Assembly: GCF_927798115.1 (NCBI RefSeq)
Contig: NZ_CAKMMG010000003.1
Coordinates: 310,001 to 374,000 of the forward strand
Origin: Paenibacillus auburnensis
Lineage (GTDB): Bacteria > Bacillota > Bacilli > Paenibacillales > Paenibacillaceae
DNA length: 64,000 nt
Direction of reading: 5' to 3'
Shown here: positions 36,715 to 46,107 of the stretch, in pieces
How positions within the stretch are numbered: the stretch's first letter is position 1
Layout of the letters: every line of letters starts with the position of its first letter
Made by a program: the position numbers and the translations under genes
The notes under the pieces: generated by a model
Told to the model about the DNA's origin: nothing
Seen by the model: only the letters and a program-made list of their open reading frames with translations
Databases searched by the model: none

Positions 36715-36995
36715 GAGAACAACCTCCATACCCCAGTATTACAACGACTCTATGATATTCTCTGATGCCAGAGGTTGGCTACCCTTAATTTTTGATTCCC
36801 GATCAAAAACGACCCGAATGTAAAAAAATGAATCGTATGTTGTCAAATTTGTACATTTCATCGTACAGGCCGTTTCATTAAGCTGAATATAAACCAGGAT
36901 AGAAAGGAGAATGATAGAAGCCCCATTCAATCTACCCACCAAAGACAGGTTGCTAGTTGAACTCCGTGTATTATTCATTAAGGAGGAATGATGAA

Positions 36996-39158
36996 ATGAA
37001 GAGATTCAAATGGATGTCCGCATTTCTTGGCGCTGCTCTTGCTTTGACCTTATTGCCCGCAAATACGGGACATGCAGCGAACTCACAATTCATTGTAGAT
37101 TTATCGAAAGATACCGGGACTATCAGGTATGGTGCCAACGGTTTTCTCTATGGTCTCAGTGATCCGGGCATTCCAAGCGATAATATGCTCATCCCTCTCA
37201 AACCGCAAACAATTTCTCAAAAAGCCCCGAATGGACTGCAGCACCCGAATGGCGACGCACTCGTAGTGGCTCCCCAATTCATCCGGGCGGGCGGACGACA
37301 AATTTTGATTGAGATGCAAGATATCTACCAGAATTGGCCCTATGAAAATAACGGCCTGGCTGATTACTTAACGAAGGTAGATACGATAGTGAATAACGTA
37401 CTAGCTGACCCAAATAAAGAGGTCTATGCCTTTATTCCATTCAACGAACCCGACTGGATTTGGTACAACCCCACGGACAAGCTGCAGAACTTTTTTAACG
37501 ACTGGAAAACCGTCTATCAACGGATCCGTTCGATTTATCCTAACGCAAAAATTGCCGGACCAACATACTCGTACTATAATGCGAATGTTTACAGCCAGTT
37601 CATGACCTTTGCAAAAGAGAATAACGTACTGCCTGACATCATGCTATGGCATGAGCTGGACAATTCATTCTTCACAGATTGGTATACGCATTACAACCAT
37701 TATCGCGGAGTTGAAGCTAGTCTCGGTATTGCTGCGCGGCCGATCGTCATTAATGAATACGGAAGAGCTTCAACCGACATCGGCGTCCCGGGAAATCTTG
37801 TTCAGTTTATCGCAAAATTTGAGAGCAGCAAGGTAGACGGCAATCTTGCCTATTGGACTACGGCAGGCTCTTTGAACGATCTGGTCACTCAGAATAACCG
37901 GCCGACAGGCGCATGGTGGCTTTATAAGTGGTACGCCGGGATGACGGGCAGAACGGTGCAGGTCACTCCTCCTTCCCAGAATGGTTCGCTTCAAGGCGTC
38001 GCATCTCTGGACAGCTCGAAGAAGCAGGCGCGTATTATTCTGGGAGGTTCACTTAACAGTACGGACGTTTTCGGCACCGATGTAGTCATCAAGGGCTTCG
38101 GTTCAGCTTCCTACTTTGGTAGCTCTGCTCACGTCACGGTATGGGGTACGGATAACACGGGAACAACCCCCGCAAATGTTCCGTATGTGGTGCAAGAGGG
38201 AGACTATCCGATTGTTAACGGGCAAATTACAGTACCGGTCAATGGGTTAAAAGCGCAATCAGCCTATCAGTTAATCGTTACCCCTGATAAGGACTTGTCC
38301 CCCGTTGGCAGCTCTACCCGTTATCAGGCCGAGTATGCCGATATCACAGGAACAGCTGCAATTACTTATGGATCAACAGGGGGTTACTCCGGCACTTCAT
38401 TCGTTGAAGGGTACGGAGGAAGCAACAACGCCAGTACAAATTTTGTAGTAAATGCCACAGGGGATGGTTATTATAATGTCACGGTCCGATATGCAGCGGG
38501 GCCGTTAGGCAGTGCACCTGCTACACGCAACCTCCGTATGGATTTGAACGGCAGTACACTGACAGACTTATCCCTACCGGCTACGGCCAATTGGGAAACT
38601 TGGGACAGTTCTACCCTTCGTGTCTTCCTCACCGCCGGCATTAACCGTATTAATCTGAAAGCGTTCACAAATGATGAATCGGATGCCGTAAACATTGACT
38701 ATATCGATGTCGTGCCAACATCGGGCAGTATCACGTCATACCAGGCGGAAGCATCCGCCAATAGTCTCGGCGGCAATGCTGCCATTTCCAGCAGTGCCAA
38801 TGCAGCAGGTGGCAGTGTAGTAAAATGGATCGGAGCGGGATCCGGGAACTACTTACAATTCAATACCATCAATGTGCCGGTGACCGGGCTTTACCAGATG
38901 GTCGTTACGTATGCCAATGCCGAAGTTGTAGGAACACACGCTTACAACAACAATATCGTGAACCGTTATGCCGATATCAGCGTGAACGGCGGAACGGCGC
39001 AGCGTAAGTATTTCCGCAATACGCTGAACTGGTCAACCTTCTATACAACAGTCGTCGACGTACAGCTGAACGCCGGCAGCAATACGATTCGCTTCTCTAA
39101 CGGCACAGCCTACGCTCCGGATATCGACCAGATTTCCGTAGCTGCTGCAAAGAACTGA
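36996..39158 (+). CDS. Secreted GH39-like glycoside hydrolase with two C-terminal carbohydrate-binding modules
   Basis: 720 residues. Signal peptide 1-27 (MKRFKWMSAFLGAALALTLL, ending GHA). A clan A barrel runs to about 330, with acid/base Glu151 in IPFNEPDW and nucleophile Glu254 in PIVINEYGR; a beta-domain continues to about 440. Two CBM6/35-like jelly rolls follow, opening TRYQAEYADITGTAA (about 447) and SYQAEASANSLGG (about 590). The assignment to GH39 is by overall pattern and is not certain. ATG 36996 has AGGAGG 9 bases upstream. It sits alone, divergent from the YesM kinase gene. Neighbouring GH43 and GH53 genes suggest arabinoxylan or arabinogalactan as substrate; the exact bond is unknown. 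Confidence 0.75.
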   Translation: MKRFKWMSAFLGAALALTLLPANTGHAANSQFIVDLSKDTGTIRYGANGFLYGLSDPGIPSDNMLIPLKPQTISQKAPNGLQHPNGDALVVAPQFIRAGGRQILIEMQDIYQNWPYENNGLADYLTKVDTIVNNVLADPNKEVYAFIPFNEPDWIWYNPTDKLQNFFNDWKTVYQRIRSIYPNAKIAGPTYSYYNANVYSQFMTFAKENNVLPDIMLWHELDNSFFTDWYTHYNHYRGVEASLGIAARPIVINEYGRASTDIGVPGNLVQFIAKFESSKVDGNLAYWTTAGSLNDLVTQNNRPTGAWWLYKWYAGMTGRTVQVTPPSQNGSLQGVASLDSSKKQARIILGGSLNSTDVFGTDVVIKGFGSASYFGSSAHVTVWGTDNTGTTPANVPYVVQEGDYPIVNGQITVPVNGLKAQSAYQLIVTPDKDLSPVGSSTRYQAEYADITGTAAITYGSTGGYSGTSFVEGYGGSNNASTNFVVNATGDGYYNVTVRYAAGPLGSAPATRNLRMDLNGSTLTDLSLPATANWETWDSSTLRVFLTAGINRINLKAFTNDESDAVNIDYIDVVPTSGSITSYQAEASANSLGGNAAISSSANAAGGSVVKWIGAGSGNYLQFNTINVPVTGLYQMVVTYANAEVVGTHAYNNNIVNRYADISVNGGTAQRKYFRNTLNWSTFYTTVVDVQLNAGSNTIRFSNGTAYAPDIDQISVAAAKN

Positions 39159-39202
39159 TGCTACTAAAAACTGTTTAGGCGACAAATTAAAATAAACATA
39201 GG

Positions 39203-39238
39203 ATGGCCTTAGTCTTGAATCAGGGAGACTAAGGCCAT
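39203..39238. terminator. Hairpin terminator between convergent GH39-like and GH43 genes
   Basis: 13-bp stem ATGGCCTTAGTCT (39203-39215) with AGACTAAGGCCAT (39226-39238). T-runs are weak on both sides, but position and stability fit a shared terminator. Confidence 0.65.
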
Positions 39239-39336
39239 TGCTATGATTGGCATGTGTCTATGTTTGAAAGCTAAAAATTCATTCTTTTTAGCATTGTACT
39301 AATTCCGCGCATAACATGGTGCTACGAAATTCCCAG

Positions 39337-40896
39337 CTATATCATTTCTTTCTGAATATAATCAAAATATTCAAAATGCGCAGGAGACCGGCTGATCTTT
39401 CCGTTTCCTGTTGCATACATTCCGAAGTATACCCCTGTGAAACCTCCTGCTACCTCTGTTGCCACATACGAGCATTCCCCGCTGCCGATTATAACCCACT
39501 CCTGTCCGGCTAAGGAATAGCTGAAGATATACTGTTGGGAATCCGATCGGATGCTCAAAACCACCTCGGTTGCCACCAGCTCATCCTCCCTTTCCACCTT
39601 CCACAGCGAACCGATACGCCGGCGCAAGAACAGTGTCCTGCGGCCGTTATCTTTTCTCATCCCAATCTCGTAATGGGCTCTTTCGTTCATATAGACGGTC
39701 AATCCAGCTTCTTCACCGTCATTAACCGGATCAAACAGCAGCAGAGCTGAGACCGCACAATCGAAATCCTGCTGCCTGCGGCCGACAAAGGCCAGCTGCT
39801 GTGAGTCGTCCAGTGTATATTCTGTTCCATATAGCGTTAGACAGCTTTTCCGGTCAGAAAGCGAGTAGCTCTGTTCAGGCGGATTCTTAAAAAAGTTCCA
39901 CTGCAGGCCCAGAGCCCCGCCATCGAAGCCGTCCCTGCCAAAGCGGGATAACCCCGCGTCATAGCCTCCGAAAAACCCCGGAGCTTCCATCTCCAATCCG
40001 ATTCGTCCGTTTTCGCCAATCAGCGGCCAGCCGTCCTCGGTCCAGGTTACAGGTGCTAGGTACGTTTCCCTGCCCAGATGGTGGTGAAAGGGATACCCGA
40101 CCGGCCGGATGCCGAGCAGTACGGTCCACCATGTGCCGTCATGGGCCTGAACGAAATCAGCATGTCCGGTAGCCTGAACCGGATGGCTGATGCTTCTGTG
40201 AGTCAGAACGGGATTGTATGGACAGGTCTCAAAAGGCCCGTAAGGCTGGCGGCTTCTGGCAACTGTCACCATATGGCCGTACTCCGTGCCGCCTTCGGCT
40301 ATAAGCAAATAATAGAAGTCATTTATACGGTACAAATGCGGGCCTTCCGGAAAGCTGCCGCCGGTCCCTTCCCAGATCAGCTGCCGTTCTGTCAGAATGT
40401 CACCTGTAGAGAGATCCATTTCCGCCTGATAAACCCCCGGAACAGCATCCTTGTAGCTCCCCGTACCTGTAATATATACTTTTCCGTCTTCGTCAAATAA
40501 TAGTGACGGATCAATTCCTCCCCATTGGTCCAGATAAAGAGGCTCAGACCATGGACCCTCCGGCTTTTCCGCCTGGATGATAAAGTTCCGCCCGCCAACC
40601 GTGTTGGTGGTCACAATGTAGAACTGTCCGTTATGAAAACGGATTGTCGGCGCATAAATGCCCATATAGCTGAACAACGGGCCACCGTCTGCCCCCTCGC
40701 TGCTGAGCAAGGGCACCTGGCTCTCCCTGGTTAAGCCGTAGCCGATCTGCCGCCAGTTAATTAGATCCTTGCTGTGGAAAATAGGCAGCCCGGGGAAATA
40801 ACCAAACGAGCTGTTAACCAGGTAATAGTCGTCATCCACCCGGCAGATGCTCGGGTCCGGATAGGCTCCGCTAACAATCGGATTGCTGAATTTCAT
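39337..40896 (-). CDS. GH43 beta-xylosidase/alpha-L-arabinofuranosidase-type enzyme
   Basis: 519-residue cytoplasmic enzyme. The five-bladed propeller carries the three GH43 acids: base Asp in GAYPDPSI (residue 14), the pKa-modulating Asp in GGIDPSLLFD, and the acid Glu in FPEGPHLY. A C-terminal beta-sandwich from about 325 (GFDGGALGLQWNFFKNP) is the GH43_C2 type found in beta-xylosidases. ATG 40896 is preferred because AAGGAG is 7 bases upstream, but only 1 base from the ATG at 40902. It is the last gene of the operon lipoprotein, permease, permease, GH43, 21 bp behind the permease. Likely substrate: imported xylo- or arabinoxylo-oligosaccharide. Confidence 0.9.
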   Translation of the reverse strand: MKFSNPIVSGAYPDPSICRVDDDYYLVNSSFGYFPGLPIFHSKDLINWRQIGYGLTRESQVPLLSSEGADGGPLFSYMGIYAPTIRFHNGQFYIVTTNTVGGRNFIIQAEKPEGPWSEPLYLDQWGGIDPSLLFDEDGKVYITGTGSYKDAVPGVYQAEMDLSTGDILTERQLIWEGTGGSFPEGPHLYRINDFYYLLIAEGGTEYGHMVTVARSRQPYGPFETCPYNPVLTHRSISHPVQATGHADFVQAHDGTWWTVLLGIRPVGYPFHHHLGRETYLAPVTWTEDGWPLIGENGRIGLEMEAPGFFGGYDAGLSRFGRDGFDGGALGLQWNFFKNPPEQSYSLSDRKSCLTLYGTEYTLDDSQQLAFVGRRQQDFDCAVSALLLFDPVNDGEEAGLTVYMNERAHYEIGMRKDNGRRTLFLRRRIGSLWKVEREDELVATEVVLSIRSDSQQYIFSYSLAGQEWVIIGSGECSYVATEVAGGFTGVYFGMYATGNGKISRSPAHFEYFDYIQKEMI

Positions 40897-40917
40897 CTCC
40901 ATGCTCCTTCTCTCTTT

Positions 40918-41808
40918 TTATTTGACAGCGCCAATGGTGATACCCTTAACAAAATATTTCTGGAAGAACGGATACGCGATCAGGATCGGCAGAACTCCGA
41001 TAGCCGCAATGGCCATCCGGACGGAAGTGCTTGGGAGCTCCGCTATCGCTGCTCCGGCGTTCACGCCAGCAGCATTGCTGTTGCTTGTCAGGAACTGAAT
41101 GTCCATCACCATCTTGGTGAGAATCGTCTGAATCCCGAACATCCGGGTGTCGGTAATATAGATCAGGCCATTGAACCAGTCATTCCAGTAGGCGATAGCC
41201 TGAAACAGCCCGATCGTTGCCATAATAGGCATGGATAACGGAAGGATGATCCGGTAGAAAATTTTGATCTCCCCCGCCCCGTCTATACTTGCCGCATCAA
41301 TCAGTGCAGGCGGAATCGAGGTCAGGAAGAACGTCCGGACCAGCAGGATATTAAAGCCGTTCATCAGCAGGCCTGGCAGGAGCAGGCCGAAGAGTGTATT
41401 TTTGATATCAAAAAGCTGTGTATACACCAGATAAGTCGGCACCAGACCGCCGTTAAACAGCATGGTAAAAAAGACGATGAAGGTCCAGAACCTGTTCAGC
41501 GGCATATCCCGGCGGGATAACGGATAAGCCAGCATCGAGGTGATAGCCAGACTTACTGCAGTTCCAACCGTTGTTATAAGAATTGTAATGCCGTAAGCCC
41601 GGCCCAGCTCCAGCTGATGCTGCCAGAGATACTCATAGGCCTTCAGGCTGAACGCCTCCGGGAAGAACGTATAGCCCTGCCGGACGATACTTTCTTCACT
41701 GCTGAACGACGCAATTATCAGCAGGGCAAAGGGAACAAGACACGCCGCGGCAAATAGCCCCAAGACCATATTAGAAATCCATTTCATTGCTTTACTCTCG
41801 TTAATCAT
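40918..41808 (-). CDS. ABC transporter permease (LplC/YtcP-like)
   Basis: 296-residue membrane permease. Helix 1 NMVLGLFAAACLVPFALLII, GGLVPTYLVYTQL motif, EAA loop PPALIDAASIDGAGEIKIFY, C-terminus YFVKGITIGAVK. ATG 41808 is used, with GGGGTGAG upstream, instead of the codon at 41868 that lies inside the preceding gene. Partner of the permease at 41831. Confidence 0.9.
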   Translation of the reverse strand: MINESKAMKWISNMVLGLFAAACLVPFALLIIASFSSEESIVRQGYTFFPEAFSLKAYEYLWQHQLELGRAYGITILITTVGTAVSLAITSMLAYPLSRRDMPLNRFWTFIVFFTMLFNGGLVPTYLVYTQLFDIKNTLFGLLLPGLLMNGFNILLVRTFFLTSIPPALIDAASIDGAGEIKIFYRIILPLSMPIMATIGLFQAIAYWNDWFNGLIYITDTRMFGIQTILTKMVMDIQFLTSNSNAAGVNAGAAIAELPSTSVRMAIAAIGVLPILIAYPFFQKYFVKGITIGAVK

Positions 41809-41830
41809 AATCCGCTCACCCCGATTCTGT

Positions 41831-42760
41831 TTAGAATAACGCATTATCTTTGCTGAACCTGCGGACAAGCAGATTCGCCCCGAGCACCAGAATGAAGCCG
41901 ACGATGGACTGATAGACGCCGGCCGCCGATGCCATCCCCATATCCCCTGATACCATCAGTCCCTTATAGACATAAGTATCAATCACGCTCGTCGTATCCG
42001 AAATAAATCCTGCATTCATTGGCACCTGATAGAACAGCCCGAAATCGGAGTAAAAGATCCTGCCGATACCCAGCAGTGTCAGCATGACAATAACCGGCGT
42101 AATCAGCGGAATCGTTATGGAGCGGATCTGCGCCCACTTGGAGGCTCCGTCCAGCGTTGCAGCTTCATAGTATTCCGTATCAATACTTATAATAGAAGCC
42201 AGAAAGATTATGCAGCTGAAGCCGATAGATTTCCATAGATGAATAATCGTCAGGATAAACGGCCAGTACTTCGGCTCGGTGTACCACGAAATCGGATCAA
42301 TCCCCAGGAGCGGCAGGACGGTTTTGTTCATAAAGCCCGTCTCCAGGCTCAGTCCGGCATAGGCCAGGTAACCGACAACAACGAATGAAATCAGATGGGG
42401 CAGGACAATAACACTCTGATAGAACCGGGACAGCACCTTTTTCTTGATCTCATTGAGCAGAATGGCAAAGGCGATCGCGAATAGCGTTCCCAGCACGATG
42501 AACACCGCATTATATAAGATCGTATTTCGCGTGATGATATAAGCGTCACTTGTCTGGAACAAATATTTGAAATTCTGAAAGCCGATCCATTCGCTGCCGA
42601 ATATGCCTTTGGTGAAATTAATATTTTTGAAAGCAATGAATATCCCCAGCATCGGGAAATAATTGTTGATCAGCAGATAGACGATTCCCGGAATCATCAG
42701 CAAGTATAAGGGGGCATATTTAAGCTTCTTGCTGCCTTGCTTTAAGCTCAGCTGCTTCAT
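41831..42760 (-). CDS. ABC transporter permease (LplB/YteP-like)
   Basis: 309-residue membrane permease. Helix 1 LYLLMIPGIVYLLINNYFPM, FIAFKNINFTKGIFGSEWIG typical of the family, and the EAA loop DTEYYEAATLDGASKWAQI. It follows the lipoprotein gene across the hairpin at 42806-42840 and has AAGGAAG upstream of its ATG. Confidence 0.9.
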   Translation of the reverse strand: MKQLSLKQGSKKLKYAPLYLLMIPGIVYLLINNYFPMLGIFIAFKNINFTKGIFGSEWIGFQNFKYLFQTSDAYIITRNTILYNAVFIVLGTLFAIAFAILLNEIKKKVLSRFYQSVIVLPHLISFVVVGYLAYAGLSLETGFMNKTVLPLLGIDPISWYTEPKYWPFILTIIHLWKSIGFSCIIFLASIISIDTEYYEAATLDGASKWAQIRSITIPLITPVIVMLTLLGIGRIFYSDFGLFYQVPMNAGFISDTTSVIDTYVYKGLMVSGDMGMASAAGVYQSIVGFILVLGANLLVRRFSKDNALF

Positions 42761-42805
42761 TTGGACTGCACTTCCTTTCCTTTTGGCAAAATAGCATTTT
42801 AAAAA

Positions 42806-42840
42806 TACGATCCAACCAGCCTTCTGCTGATTGGATCGTA
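42806..42840 (-). other. Terminator-like hairpin between lipoprotein and permease genes
   Basis: 10-bp perfect stem TACGATCCAA (42806-42815) / TTGGATCGTA (42831-42840), extended by CAG/CTG, followed by TTTTTAAAA in the minus direction. As an internal attenuator it would keep lipoprotein expression above that of the permeases. Confidence 0.7.
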
Positions 42841-42847
42841 AGCCTTC

Positions 42848-44377
42848 CTATTTGGACGCGTTGCCGGCAGCCCATTCATCCAGCTGCTTCTGCTTTTCGG
42901 TGATGATGGTATTAATACCGGCATCATCGAGCTTCTTCAGGAATTCGGGAAGCGCTTTGTCCAGCTCAAGCACGCCGCTCTCGATAGCCCGGCGGTATTG
43001 GTCAAGCACCGCATTGCAGGCGGCAATTTCAGCCTTTACAGAATCACCGTTAAAGGTAAAGCCGAGGGCTTTGGATTTGGCGGCAGACTGGTTGAACTCG
43101 TTCATCTTCACATACACTTCAGGATCATCGCCCTCGAAGACATAGGAGAGGAACTGGTTGCCGTGCATCCAGCCGTCACTCTTGTATCCGACATTGTCAC
43201 CTGTAACTCCATCCGGGTATTTGATCACATTATCCGCACCTTGGACTTTTACATAATGCTTGCCTTCAATCCCCCAGTCGATCAGGTTTACAATGTCCTT
43301 GTCGGTGTACATCAGGTTCAGAAACTGCAATGCTTTTTCCGGCTTCTCTGAAGTGGCTGCAACACCGATAGCAACGTTAGTCACCGTATCGGTCATGGCC
43401 ACTGGCTTCTGCGTACGTGCAGCAGTCATTTCCACCCCGACATTGCGGCTTTCCTGTGTTTCAAAGCCCGGCTTCATCGCGGATAACCAGCTGGCTGCCT
43501 TGCCGGATTTCACCATCACATTGTTTAATTCCGGGCTGGTTGCGGCATCCTTGACCAGGTAGCCTGCCAGATACCACTCGCGGATCTTGGTTACAATCTG
43601 TTTATACTCCTCGGAAGCGAACAGGTTCACGACCTTCACATCATCAAGTCCATGATTTAGCAGGACACCCAGGTTGTTCCCGAGCGGATCCTGGATTCCG
43701 TAAGTACTGAGAATCGATCCGTTCGTCAGGTTGGTAGCACCGGCCATTCCCGGCTCATTTTCTTTTACTGCCTTAAAGACTAACTCGAAATCATCAAAGG
43801 TTTTCACATCATCTAGGTTGATGTTATTTTTGTCCACAATATCCTTGCGGACTACTATACCGAAATCCTGCGCCAAATCGCGGAGACTCGGTACACCGTA
43901 GCTGACGCCGCCAACCTTGGTAGCGTTATAGTAATCGACGCCAAGGGCATCGATTGTCCCTTGCGCATTGGCTTCCATGATATTGCCAATCGGGTACAAG
44001 GCTCCTTTGGCTACCTGATTGCTGTAGGTGCTGAGCATGGCGAACATATCCAGCTTTTCCCCGCTTGATAGCATCAGGTTGATCTGGTTGGTGAAAGCGC
44101 TGTTACTAATCGGCAGAAGCTTGACCTTTACATTGATTTTGTCCACCGAAATCTTGTTGATGGCCTCCTGTACCTCCTGTATGTCTGCCGGTACATTGGA
44201 GAACGCCGGATAAGCGTACACCACTTCATAAGGCTCCTCTTTACTCCCGGACGGATCGGCACTGCCTGCTTCTTTGTTCCCTCCGCCTGTATTGTTACCC
44301 CCGGAATTTCCTGAACAAGCGGTTACTGCAAGCATAAATACCAGTATGAGACTCAACCAGCCAAGCTTTTTCTTCAT
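42848..44377 (-). CDS. ABC transporter substrate-binding lipoprotein (DUF3502-type)
   Basis: 509-residue lipoprotein with signal KKKLGWLSLILVFMLAV, lipobox AVTACSG at about 18-24, and a Gly/Asn linker. Features of the LplA/DUF3502 group: INLMLSSGEKLDMFAML, AQGTIDALGVDYYNATK, and a C-terminal helical end AGINTIITEKQKQLDEW. GGGGG lies 7 bases before the ATG. It is the first gene of a four-gene operon (lipoprotein, two permeases, GH43) directly downstream of a YesN regulator gene. A xylo- or arabino-oligosaccharide ligand is inferred from the GH43. Confidence 0.88.
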   Translation of the reverse strand: MKKKLGWLSLILVFMLAVTACSGNSGGNNTGGGNKEAGSADPSGSKEEPYEVVYAYPAFSNVPADIQEVQEAINKISVDKINVKVKLLPISNSAFTNQINLMLSSGEKLDMFAMLSTYSNQVAKGALYPIGNIMEANAQGTIDALGVDYYNATKVGGVSYGVPSLRDLAQDFGIVVRKDIVDKNNINLDDVKTFDDFELVFKAVKENEPGMAGATNLTNGSILSTYGIQDPLGNNLGVLLNHGLDDVKVVNLFASEEYKQIVTKIREWYLAGYLVKDAATSPELNNVMVKSGKAASWLSAMKPGFETQESRNVGVEMTAARTQKPVAMTDTVTNVAIGVAATSEKPEKALQFLNLMYTDKDIVNLIDWGIEGKHYVKVQGADNVIKYPDGVTGDNVGYKSDGWMHGNQFLSYVFEGDDPEVYVKMNEFNQSAAKSKALGFTFNGDSVKAEIAACNAVLDQYRRAIESGVLELDKALPEFLKKLDDAGINTIITEKQKQLDEWAAGNASK

Positions 44378-44511
44378 TTTTCATCCCCCTGTACCGTGTG
44401 TGAGTTGGAATCGAATTTGCATCGAATCTGTTTATAATGTTACAGCGGGCCACATTTCCTCACTACTCTGTTTTCGACCTCACATTTGCACATTTTCGAC
44501 CTGTATGCTTT

Positions 44512-46107
44512 TTACTGCTTATGCTTGTTCCGGTAGTCCTTCGGGCTCATCCCAACCACCTGCTTGAATCTCCGGGAGAAGTGGGCCAGGTTGGTGTAGC
44601 CTGCGCGGGAGGCAATGGAGCTGACAGACTGATTGGTTGCCGTCAGCAAATCGCGGGCCAGTAGCATCCTTCTGGATACAATAAACTCTGTGACGGAATG
44701 GCCGGATTCCTTCTTAAAGAGCCTGTCCAGGTAATCCGGGTTCAGGAAAACATGGCTGGCTACAGCCTCGCGGGTCAAATCCTCCGATTCCAGCTCCTGC
44801 AGGATGAACTGCTCCGCATCCTTCATAATCGGCTGTGATTGCTGAACCGTTCCTTCATAACCTGTCGCCTTGGAGAGGGTATGCTTCATCCACTCCTTCA
44901 TATCCGTCAGAGAGCGGGCGGCCCGCTGGAACAGCACGGAGGAGGTTTCATCGTTAAACAGGAGCTGGGCCTCAATGCCGCTTAGCTTCAGTACATAATA
45001 GACCATCTGCAGAAAGTTATGGTGAAACCGGTATAAGCTGTCTGCATCTATGGTCTCCGCACCGCTTAGGCCATGAAGGAACTTCTCCGCCTCTTCCAGC
45101 ACTCTGTCCCCGTGTCCCTCCTTCAGCAGCACAGACCAGGTACTCATATCCGGCAGAACTATATTCTGCTGGCCATAGGGTTTATTCCGCCACAGCAGCA
45201 CTCTATTGCCGTGGGCTACATTGTTCAGGTCCCATTCCGCCAGCCGGCCTACCATATCCGTCAGCTCATGACCAAGAACCTCATTGCCGATGTAGACAGA
45301 TATGTCGCAATAGAAATAGGTGCTTGCTGTATCTATAAAAGCACGCCCGCTTGCCTGCAGCGTCTCCTGGATTTCAAGTGCATTCCGCTCCACAGGAATC
45401 AGCGCCAGCAACTTGCGCTCCGGCAAGCCGAATAGCAGGCCGCTGCCCTGAATACCCAGCAGCTCGGCGCCGGAGTTGATCAGGGCATATTCGATGATTT
45501 TTTCGTCGCGGGGCGAAAAGGATTTGTTGTAGCGCTGGATGGATATAAGGGCAGGCAGCAGCCTCATGTCCGTATCATACGGAATGTTGCGCACTTCTGC
45601 TTCCCTGCGGATCAGCTCCGGATTGGACGGAATCGTATGGTTAATGATGTCCAGCCAGAAGCGCTCCGCCAGCAGCGGCTGGTGCTTGGACCAGAACTCC
45701 CCGAACCGGCTGTATTGCTTGGTCTCCTTGTCTTTATTGATTTTCTCCGCTGCCCTGCGGGCGACATCACGCAACTCATCCTCAGCAACAGGTTTCAATA
45801 AATAGTCAAAGCTCCCAAGCTGCACCGCCCGCTGCGCATACCGGAAATCGGCATGGCAGGTCATGAACACAGATTCGGTGCGCGGATAATGCTCCCTTAC
45901 CCAGGCCAGCAGCTCAAGTCCGCTCCCTTGCGGCATCTCAATATCGCATAGCATGAAATCCACCTGAGCGCTTGCATAGATTTCTTTGGCCTGGCGGGAA
46001 TTATAAGCCGTATAGACGGGACCTATCCCTAGGGAGGCCCATTCTATTTCACTCTTCAGCGAATCCGCAAACAGTTTTTCATCATCTACAATCAGCATGG
46101 TTAACAT
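44512..46107 (-). CDS. Response regulator with AraC-type DNA-binding domain (YesN type)
   Basis: 531 residues. Receiver: MLTMLIVDDEKLFADSLKS with phospho-Asp in FMLCDIEMPQGSG. The long middle part is typical of YesN proteins. C-terminal AraC double helix-turn-helix: LTREAVASHVFLNPDYLDRL and SVSSIASRAGYTNLAHFSRR, ending VVGMSPKDYRNK. GGAGG lies 9 bases upstream of ATG 46107. Overlaps the kinase gene by 7 bp. Placed 134 bp before the lipoprotein operon, which is its probable target. Confidence 0.9.
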   Translation of the reverse strand: MLTMLIVDDEKLFADSLKSEIEWASLGIGPVYTAYNSRQAKEIYASAQVDFMLCDIEMPQGSGLELLAWVREHYPRTESVFMTCHADFRYAQRAVQLGSFDYLLKPVAEDELRDVARRAAEKINKDKETKQYSRFGEFWSKHQPLLAERFWLDIINHTIPSNPELIRREAEVRNIPYDTDMRLLPALISIQRYNKSFSPRDEKIIEYALINSGAELLGIQGSGLLFGLPERKLLALIPVERNALEIQETLQASGRAFIDTASTYFYCDISVYIGNEVLGHELTDMVGRLAEWDLNNVAHGNRVLLWRNKPYGQQNIVLPDMSTWSVLLKEGHGDRVLEEAEKFLHGLSGAETIDADSLYRFHHNFLQMVYYVLKLSGIEAQLLFNDETSSVLFQRAARSLTDMKEWMKHTLSKATGYEGTVQQSQPIMKDAEQFILQELESEDLTREAVASHVFLNPDYLDRLFKKESGHSVTEFIVSRRMLLARDLLTATNQSVSSIASRAGYTNLAHFSRRFKQVVGMSPKDYRNKHKQ

